A DNA stretch of 50,832 nucleotides from JAHJQZ01 sp963676075 (GTDB lineage Bacteria > Pseudomonadota > Alphaproteobacteria > Rhizobiales > Devosiaceae). The stretch covers positions 1 through 50,832 of the forward strand of contig CAXXNZ010000034.1 of assembly GCA_963676075.2 (NCBI GenBank), given 5' to 3'. Positions within the stretch are counted from its first letter, which is position 1. Each line of letters starts with the position of its first letter. The position numbers and the translations under genes are program-made. Under the pieces are notes generated by a model. It had not been told where the DNA came from. It worked only from the letters and a program-made list of their open reading frames with translations, and ran no database searches. Shown piece after piece: positions 44,858-50,832 of the stretch.

Positions 44858-45958
44858 ATGGATTGGTTCGTTTCAGCCCTCGATTATCTGCTCGGCCTGA
44901 GCTTCATCGGGCTTGGCAATGAGATCGGTTTCGTCTGGAAGGCACTGCTGCTGCTTGTGGCGCTGCTTATTTTTATCGCCTTTGTCCTGCTTGCAGACCG
45001 CAAGATCTGGGCGGCGGTGCAGATGCGGCGTGGTCCGAACGTCGTCGGCGCCTTCGGCTTGCTGCAGAGCTTCGCCGACCTGCTGAAGTTCGTCTTCAAG
45101 GAACCCGTGGTTCCTGCCGGCGCAGACAAGGTGGTGTTCCTGCTCGCTCCGCTGGTCACGGTGACGCTGTCGCTGGCGGCCTGGGCGATCATTCCGATCG
45201 ATGCCGGATGGGAGATGGCCAACATCAATGTCGGCATCCTCTACATCCTCGCCATCTCTTCGCTCGGCGTTTACGGCGTCATCATGGGCGGCTGGGCTTC
45301 GAACTCGAAATACCCGTTCCTGTCGGCCCTGCGCTCGGCGGCGCAGATGGTCTCTTACGAAGTCTCGATCGGCTTCGTCATTGTCACCGTGCTGTTGTGC
45401 GCCGGATCGCTGAACCTCACCGACATCGTCGTGGCGCAGAACTCGGGCGGACTGGCCTCCATGCTTGGCATGCCGGCGCTGACCTTCCTTAACTGGTACT
45501 GGCTGCCGCTGTTCCCGATGTTCGTCATCTTCTTCATCTCGGCTCTGGCCGAGACGAACAGGCCGCCGTTCGATCTGGTCGAAGCCGAGTCCGAACTGGT
45601 CGCCGGCTTTATGGTCGAATATGGCTCGACCCCGTACATGATGTTCATGCTCGGCGAATATGTGTCGATCATCACCATGTCGGCGATGATGACCATTCTG
45701 TTCATGGGCGGCTGGGCCGCGCCGCTCGATTTTGCTCCCTTCACCTGGGTGCCCGGGTCGGTCTGGTTCATCATCAAGGTTTCCATGGCCTTCTTCATGT
45801 TCTCGATGGTCAAGGCCTTCGTGCCGCGCTACCGCTACGACCAGTTGATGCGTCTTGGCTGGAAGGTCTTCCTGCCGATCTCGCTGTTCGCCGTCGTCTT
45901 TGTGGCGCTGATCCTGAAATTGACCTCCTGGGGCTTCGTCCCCGGCGTGGCAGCCTGA
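44858..45958 (+). CDS. nuoH: NADH-quinone oxidoreductase subunit H
   Basis: Membrane subunit (ND1 type) of 366 residues linking the peripheral arm to the proton pumps and lining the quinone tunnel. Conserved features are 'LADRKIWAAVQMRRGPNVVGAFGLLQ' near residues 45-70, 'GGWASNSKYPFLSALRSAAQMVSYE' near 145-170 and the acidic loop 'AETNRPPFDL' followed by 'EAESELVAGF'. Eight or nine helices are visible. The reading frame is intact, in contrast to nuoB-nuoG. The ATG lies three bases after the nuoG stop. Confidence 0.97.
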   Translation: MDWFVSALDYLLGLSFIGLGNEIGFVWKALLLLVALLIFIAFVLLADRKIWAAVQMRRGPNVVGAFGLLQSFADLLKFVFKEPVVPAGADKVVFLLAPLVTVTLSLAAWAIIPIDAGWEMANINVGILYILAISSLGVYGVIMGGWASNSKYPFLSALRSAAQMVSYEVSIGFVIVTVLLCAGSLNLTDIVVAQNSGGLASMLGMPALTFLNWYWLPLFPMFVIFFISALAETNRPPFDLVEAESELVAGFMVEYGSTPYMMFMLGEYVSIITMSAMMTILFMGGWAAPLDFAPFTWVPGSVWFIIKVSMAFFMFSMVKAFVPRYRYDQLMRLGWKVFLPISLFAVVFVALILKLTSWGFVPGVAA

Positions 45959-45969
45959 GGAGAACGGAT

Positions 45970-46458
45970 ATGCGTTTTGCCCAATTCCTCAATTCGCTGC
46001 TCCTGAAGGAGTTCTGGCAGGCGCTAGCTCTGTCGCTGAGATACTTCTTTTCGCCGAAAGCGACGATCGCCTATCCGCACGAGAAGGGGCCGATCAGTCC
46101 GCGCTTCCGTGGCGAGCATGCCTTGCGCCGTTATCCCAACGGTGAAGAGCGCTGCATCGCCTGCAAGCTCTGCGAGGCGATCTGCCCGGCACAGGCCATC
46201 ACCATTGAGGCTGGTCCACGCCAGAACGACGGCACCCGCCGCACGGTCCGTTACGACATCGACATGATCAAATGCATCTATTGCGGCTTCTGCCAGGAAG
46301 CCTGCCCGGTCGATGCCATTGTCGAAGGGCCGAATTTCGAATTCGCCACCGAGACCCGTGAAGAGCTTTACTTCTCCAAGGAAAAGCTGCTGCTCAACGG
46401 GGACCGCTGGGAGCGGGAAATCGCCCGCAACATCGCGCTCGACGCGCCGTATCGATAG
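45970..46458 (+). CDS. nuoI: NADH-quinone oxidoreductase subunit I
   Basis: TYKY-type ferredoxin subunit of 162 residues carrying clusters N6a and N6b. Two four-cysteine motifs are seen: 'CIACKLCEAICP' (near residues 60-71) and 'CIYCGFCQEACP' (near 99-110). The N-terminal amphipathic region 'LKEFWQALALSLRYFFSPK' lies along the membrane. The frame is intact and the length normal for alphaproteobacteria. AGGAG precedes the ATG by about six bases. Confidence 0.97.
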   Translation: MRFAQFLNSLLLKEFWQALALSLRYFFSPKATIAYPHEKGPISPRFRGEHALRRYPNGEERCIACKLCEAICPAQAITIEAGPRQNDGTRRTVRYDIDMIKCIYCGFCQEACPVDAIVEGPNFEFATETREELYFSKEKLLLNGDRWEREIARNIALDAPYR

Positions 46459-46467
46459 GAGCGCGGC

Positions 46468-47076
46468 ATGACCCTTTCACTTTTCTTCTTCTACATCTTC
46501 GCCATCGTGCTGCTCGGCTCGGGCCTCATGGTGATCTCGTCGCGCTCGCCGGTGCACTCGGTGCTGTTCCTGATCCTGGCGTTCTTCAACGCCGCAGGCC
46601 TGTTCCTGCTGGCCGGGGCCGAGTTCCTGGCCATGATGCTGGTCATCGTCTATGTCGGCGCCGTGGCGGTTCTGTTCCTGTTCGTCGTCATGATGCTCGA
46701 CATCGATTTCGCCGAGCTCAGGCAGGGCTTCCTGCAATACGCGCCGATCGGGCTTCTGGTCGGCATCGTTCTGGCAATCGAGTTGATCATGGTCGGTGCG
46801 ACCTGGGTCATCTCGCCTGACGTGGCGGCGCAAAGCGCCATCCATATCGACGCGACGATGTCCAACACCCGGGCGCTCGGTCAGGTGCTCTACACCCGTT
46901 ACGTCTTCGTGTTCGAGGGCGCGGGCCTGGTGCTGCTGGTCGCCATGATCGGCGCCATCGTTCTCGCCTTGCGGCATAAGCCGAACGTCAAGCGTCAGGA
47001 CATCGCTGCCCAGGTGGCGCGCACGCCGGAAACGGGAGTTGAAGTGGTCAAAGTTAAAAGCGGGCAGGGGCTCTAG
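46468..47076 (+). CDS. nuoJ: NADH-quinone oxidoreductase subunit J
   Basis: ND6-type membrane subunit of 202 residues. Five helices are readable. 'VHSVLFLILAFFNAAGLFLLAGAEFLAMMLVIVYVGAVAVLFLFVVMMLDIDF' type sequence (shown in part: VIVYVGAVAVLFLFVVMML) is the hallmark helix three with its pi-bulge. The C-terminal tail 'VKRQDIAAQVARTPETGVEVVKVK' is hydrophilic. The frame is intact. AGGAG sits in the nuoI stop region, and nuoK starts two bases after the stop. Confidence 0.96.
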   Translation: MTLSLFFFYIFAIVLLGSGLMVISSRSPVHSVLFLILAFFNAAGLFLLAGAEFLAMMLVIVYVGAVAVLFLFVVMMLDIDFAELRQGFLQYAPIGLLVGIVLAIELIMVGATWVISPDVAAQSAIHIDATMSNTRALGQVLYTRYVFVFEGAGLVLLVAMIGAIVLALRHKPNVKRQDIAAQVARTPETGVEVVKVKSGQGL

Positions 47077-47078
47077 TC

Positions 47079-47393
47079 ATGACACCGGATATTGGATTGG
47101 GTCACTTCCTGACCGTCGCTGCCATCCTGTTCACCATTGGGGTGTTCGGCATTTTCCTCAACCGCAAGAACGTCATCATCATCCTGATGTCGGTCGAGCT
47201 GATCCTGTTGTCGGTCAACATCAACTTCGTGGCGTTCTCGGCCCACCTCAACGATCTCGCCGGCCAGGTGTTCGCGTTGTTGATCCTGACCGTCGCCGCC
47301 GCCGAGGCAGCCATCGGATTGGCCATCCTCGTGATCTTCTTCCGCAACCGTGGTTCCATCGCGGTTGACGACGTCAACATGATGAAGGGCTGA
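47079..47393 (+). CDS. nuoK: NADH-quinone oxidoreductase subunit K
   Basis: ND4L-type membrane subunit of 104 residues with three helices. 'LFTIGVFGIFLNRKNVIIILMSVELILLSVNINFVAF' includes the key membrane Glu in MSVELIL (near residue 38), and the third helix 'LTVAAAEAAIGLAILVIFF' carries the second conserved Glu. Both are needed for proton translocation in complex I. The frame is intact and the spacing to neighbours is two bases upstream and seven downstream. Confidence 0.97.
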   Translation: MTPDIGLGHFLTVAAILFTIGVFGIFLNRKNVIIILMSVELILLSVNINFVAFSAHLNDLAGQVFALLILTVAAAEAAIGLAILVIFFRNRGSIAVDDVNMMKG

Positions 47394-47400
47394 GGCTCGC

Positions 47401-49389
47401 ATGATCTACCAGGCCATCGTCTTCTTCCCCCTCATCGGCTTTCTGATTGCCGGCCTGTTCGGCAAGCAGATCGGCGACCGCGGCTCCGAACTGGTGACGA
47501 CAATTCTTCTGGTCATCACCGCCTTGCTGTCGTGGATCGTTTTCCTGCCCATGTTGGCCTCCGGCGCACCTGCCGAGGGCGCCGAGGCGGCAATGCATGT
47601 CTCGGCCACCAAGGTCGAATTGTTCCGCTGGATCCAGTCCGGCGCGCTCGACGTCCGCTGGGCCTTGCGCATCGATACGCTGACCGCGGTCATGCTGGTC
47701 GTCGTCACCACCGTTTCGGCGGTCGTGCACGTCTATTCGATCGGCTATATGGCCGAGGACCCGTCGCGCCCGCGCTTTTTCGCCTATCTAAGCCTGTTCA
47801 CCTTCGCCATGCTGATGCTGGTGACCGCGGACAACCTGGTGCAGATGTTCTTCGGTTGGGAAGGCGTCGGTCTGGCGTCCTATCTGTTGATCGGTTTCTG
47901 GTATCAAAAGCCCAGCGCCAATGCCGCCGCCATGAAGGCCTTTGTCGTCAACCGCATCGGTGACTTCGGCTTCTCGCTCGGCATTTTCGGCACCTTCTTC
48001 CTCGTCGGCCATCTGGACTTCGATTCCATCTTCCACGGTATCGAGGGCGTGAAGGGCACGACGCTGCATTTCCTCTGGGGCGACTGGGATGCGCTGACCG
48101 TCATTGCGCTGCTGCTGTTCGTCGGCGCCATGGGTAAGTCGGCGCAGTTCCTGTTGCACACCTGGCTGCCGGACGCCATGGAAGGCCCGACCCCGGTTTC
48201 GGCTCTCATCCACGCCGCGACCATGGTTACCGCCGGCGTGTTCATGGTGGCACGCCTGAGCCCGATCTTCGAAGCCTCACCGGTTGCAATGACCGTGGTG
48301 CTCTATATCGGCGCCATCACCGCCTTCTTCGCGGCGACGGTCGGTCTGGTGCAGAACGACATCAAGCGCGTCATCGCCTATTCGACCTGTTCCCAGCTCG
48401 GCTACATGTTCGTGGCGCTCGGGGCAGGGGTTTATTCGGCGGGTATCTTCCACCTGTTTACCCACGCCTTCTTCAAGGCGCTGCTGTTCCTTGCCGCCGG
48501 CTCGGTCATCCATGCCATGCACCACGAGCAGGACATGCGCCGCATGGGGGGCTTGCGGAAGAAGATTCCGATCACCTACTGGCTGATGATCATCGGCTCG
48601 CTGGCGCTGACGGGTGTCGGCATTCCGGGCACGCCGTTTGGCTTCGCCGGCTTCTTCTCCAAGGACGCCATCATTGAGGCTGCCTATGGCGTTGGTGGTA
48701 CGGCCGGTTTCTTCGGCTTCTGGTCACTGGTCATCGCGGCGCTGTTCACCAGCTTCTACTCCTGGCGGCTGATCCACCTGACCTTCCATGGCCAGACCAA
48801 GGCCGATCACCACACCTACGACCATGCTCACGAGAGCCCGAGCGTCATGATCTGGCCGCTCTATGTGCTGGCGGCGGGTGCGATTTTTGCCGGCGTCGTG
48901 TTCAACGACTTCTTCTTCGGCCATGCCGAGCACATCGCCCACTTCTTTGCCGGTTCGGTCGCTGTCAACGAGCATGCGCTCGAGGCGGCCCATGCGGCGC
49001 CGCTCTGGGCCAAGTGGAGCGCGACCTTCGCCATGCTGATCGGTTTCGCGATTGCGTGGTGGATGTATATCGTCGACACCTCGCTGCCGGCGCGGCTCGC
49101 CGCCTCGCAGCACGTGCTCTACAAGTTCCTGTTGAACAAGTGGTATTTCGACGAGCTCTACGAGGCGATCTTCATCAAGCCGGCTTTGTGGCTTGGACGG
49201 GCGCTGTGGCGCGGGTTCGATGACTGGTTCATCGACAAGACCATCGTCGAGGGGCTCGGAGACCGCGTCAGGGATGTGACCGCGCGCGTGGTCAAGCTGC
49301 AATCGGGCTATCTGTATCACTATGCGTTCGCCATGCTCATCGGCGTGGCTGCGCTTTTGACCTGGGCCATCGCCGGGGGGCTGTACTAG
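47401..49389 (+). CDS. nuoL: NADH-quinone oxidoreductase subunit L
   Basis: Antiporter-like proton-pumping subunit (ND5 type) of 662 residues. 'FFGWEGVGLASYLLIGFWY' holds the conserved pumping Glu (near residue 155). 'GKSAQFLLHTWLPDAMEGPTPVSALIHAATMVTAGV' is the family signature with the Lys/His positions (near 240-275), and 'YSTCSQLGYMFVALG' follows. The C-terminus has the long lateral helix region and a last helix 'MLIGVAALLTWAIAGGLY'. A His-rich loop 'KADHHTYDHAHE' near residue 470 is a mild oddity. The frame is intact over almost 2 kb. Confidence 0.97.
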   Translation: MIYQAIVFFPLIGFLIAGLFGKQIGDRGSELVTTILLVITALLSWIVFLPMLASGAPAEGAEAAMHVSATKVELFRWIQSGALDVRWALRIDTLTAVMLVVVTTVSAVVHVYSIGYMAEDPSRPRFFAYLSLFTFAMLMLVTADNLVQMFFGWEGVGLASYLLIGFWYQKPSANAAAMKAFVVNRIGDFGFSLGIFGTFFLVGHLDFDSIFHGIEGVKGTTLHFLWGDWDALTVIALLLFVGAMGKSAQFLLHTWLPDAMEGPTPVSALIHAATMVTAGVFMVARLSPIFEASPVAMTVVLYIGAITAFFAATVGLVQNDIKRVIAYSTCSQLGYMFVALGAGVYSAGIFHLFTHAFFKALLFLAAGSVIHAMHHEQDMRRMGGLRKKIPITYWLMIIGSLALTGVGIPGTPFGFAGFFSKDAIIEAAYGVGGTAGFFGFWSLVIAALFTSFYSWRLIHLTFHGQTKADHHTYDHAHESPSVMIWPLYVLAAGAIFAGVVFNDFFFGHAEHIAHFFAGSVAVNEHALEAAHAAPLWAKWSATFAMLIGFAIAWWMYIVDTSLPARLAASQHVLYKFLLNKWYFDELYEAIFIKPALWLGRALWRGFDDWFIDKTIVEGLGDRVRDVTARVVKLQSGYLYHYAFAMLIGVAALLTWAIAGGLY

Positions 49390-49392
49390 AAG

Positions 49393-50832
49393 ATGATCGA
49401 GAGTTCCATTCTATCCGTCATCACCTTCCTTCCCCTCGTGGGCGCGCTGGCGGTGCTTCTGGTGCCCGGCGGCAGCGAGCGCAATGATGGCGCCATGCGT
49501 GCCATCGCGCTGGCGACGACGCTGGCGGTGTTTTTCGCCACGCTGGTCATGTGGGCCATGTTCGACCCGAACAACACCGGCTTCCAGTTCGTGGTCAATC
49601 TCGACTGGCTGCAGGGCGGTATCGGCTACCGCATGGGCGTCGACGGCATTTCGATGCTGCTGGTCGTGCTGACCGGCTTCCTGATGCCGATCACCATCAT
49701 TTCGAGCTGGAAGAGTGTCAGCAATCGCGTCCGCGAGTACATGATCGCCTTCCTCATCCTCGAAACGTTGATGATGGGCGCCTTCGCCACGCTCGATCTG
49801 GCGCTGTTCTACGTGTTCTTCGAAGGCAGCCTGATCCCGATGTTCCTGATCATCGGCATCTGGGGCGGCAAGCGCCGGGTGCAGGCGAGCTACAAGTTCT
49901 TCTTCTACACCTTCACCGGCTCGGTGCTGATGCTGCTGGCCATCATGGCCATCTACTGGCAGGCCGGCACGCTCGATATCTCCAAGCTCCTGCAGTTCAA
50001 GTTCTCCGAGGACGCGCAGTTCTGGTTATGGCTGGCCTTCTTCGCCAGTTTCGCCGTCAAGCTGCCGATGTGGCCCATTCATCGCTGGTTGCCGGAAGCG
50101 CACGTCGAAGCTCCGACCGCCGGTTCGGTCATCCTGGCCGCGATCCTGTTGAAGCTCGGCGGCTACGGGTTCCTGAGGTTTTCGTTGCCGATGTTCCCGG
50201 ACGCCTCCGCGCTGTTCACCAATTTCGTCTTCGTGCTTTCGGTGGTTGCCATCGTCGCGACCCTCGCTGATTGCGCTGGTTCAGGAAGACGTCAAGAAGC
50301 TCATCGCCTATTCGTCCGTGGCCCATATGGGTTTCGTCACCATAGGCATTTTCTCGGGCACGCGGGCCGGTGTCGATGGCGCGGTGTTCCAGATGCTGAG
50401 CCACGGGCTGATATCGGGCGCACTCTTTTTGAGTGTCGGCGTCATCTACGACCGCATGCATACCCGCGAGATCGCCGCCTATGGCGGGCTGGTCGAGCGC
50501 ATGCCGCGCTACGCCACCGCTTTCGTCATCCTGTCGCTGGCCAATATCGGTCTGCCGGGTACCTCCGGGTTCATCGGTGAGTTCCTGACGTTGATTGCCG
50601 CCTTCTCGGTCAACACCTGGGTTGCCGCCGGCGCGGCGCTTGGTGTCATCCTCAGCGCGGCCTATGCGTTGTGGCTGGTCTGGCGGTTGATCTTCGGCAA
50701 GCTCGAGAAGGAAAGCCTCAAGGCGATCCTTGACCTCGAACGGCGCGAACTGCTGATGCTGGTGCCGCTGATCGTTCTCATTATCTTCTTTGGCTTCTAT
50801 CCGGCCCCGATCCTCGATGCGATCGGACCGTC
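49393..50832 (+). CDS. nuoM: NADH-quinone oxidoreductase subunit M, one frameshift, cut by window end
   Basis: Antiporter-like subunit (ND4 type). About 290 residues are in the first frame: MIESSILSVITFLPLVGALA, 'DGISMLLVVLTGFLMPI', 'FYVFFEGSLIPMFLIIGIWGG' with the pumping Glu, and 'FAVKLPMWPIHRWLPEAHVEAPTAGSVILAAILLKLGGYG'-like signature. An extra C in the CCC run at 50261-50263 moves the frame; the rest ('SLIALVQEDVKKLIAYSSVAHMG', 'LPGTSGFIGEFL') is intact to the window end. About 480 residues are seen; the gene continues beyond. nuoN is expected next. The break is probably a sequence error. Confidence 0.94.

Overview
The window is a GC-rich alphaproteobacterial chromosome segment. The best guess is a Hyphomicrobiales (Rhizobiales) genus of the Devosia type. 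The grounds are the gene content (many sugar ABC transporters, a fructose-type frcBCA cassette, a rhizobial-style nuo operon whose NuoE has a C-terminal extension), the codon usage, and several copies of the palindromic intergenic mosaic repeats typical of this order. The genus is inference. No tRNA, rRNA, CRISPR array or insertion sequence was found.

Layout. (1) 1-3447: the end of a CUT1-type sugar ABC operon (two permeases, binding protein, ATPase). (2) 3753-11112: an amino-sugar/D-amino-acid-like catabolic island with an M81 (MlrC) metallopeptidase and an NTF2-like partner on the minus strand, divergent from RidA, an RpiR/SIS regulator, an SDR, a GH20 hexosaminidase and a DSD1-type PLP enzyme. 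(3) 11251-20493: a KDPGal-type aldolase and a GH51 arabinofuranosidase on the minus strand, divergent from a LacI regulator that heads a second CUT1 transporter operon containing a five-bladed-propeller glycosidase. (4) 20544-29180: a ROK regulator divergent from frcB-frcC-frcA and an SDR, then an aldehyde dehydrogenase, an SDR remnant and a xylitol/sorbitol-type dehydrogenase. (5) 29491-31409: mntH and mntR, which share a candidate MntR box. (6) 31488-35315: two arsenic-resistance units, arsR-acr3-arsC (minus) and arsR-arsP-thioredoxin (plus). (7) 35442-37090: a Gfo/Idh/MocA oxidoreductase and a small outer-membrane protein. (8) 37409-50832: the respiratory complex I operon nuoABCDE-(small membrane ORF)-FGHIJKLM, cut by the window end inside nuoM.

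The carbohydrate regions form separate import-plus-hydrolysis modules, each with its own regulator and a palindromic operator candidate readable in the sequence (RpiR, LacI, ROK). The same holds for the metal and metalloid regulators (MntR, two ArsR).

A striking property of the sequence is that eleven otherwise well-conserved genes are interrupted by single-base insertions (18 sites, all +1, mostly lengthening a short homopolymer). Fourteen of them lie between 38.0 and 44.1 kb in nuoB-nuoG. Removing one base at each site restores full-length proteins, so this is most probably residual sequencing or assembly error, not gene decay. I give restored coordinates for these genes.
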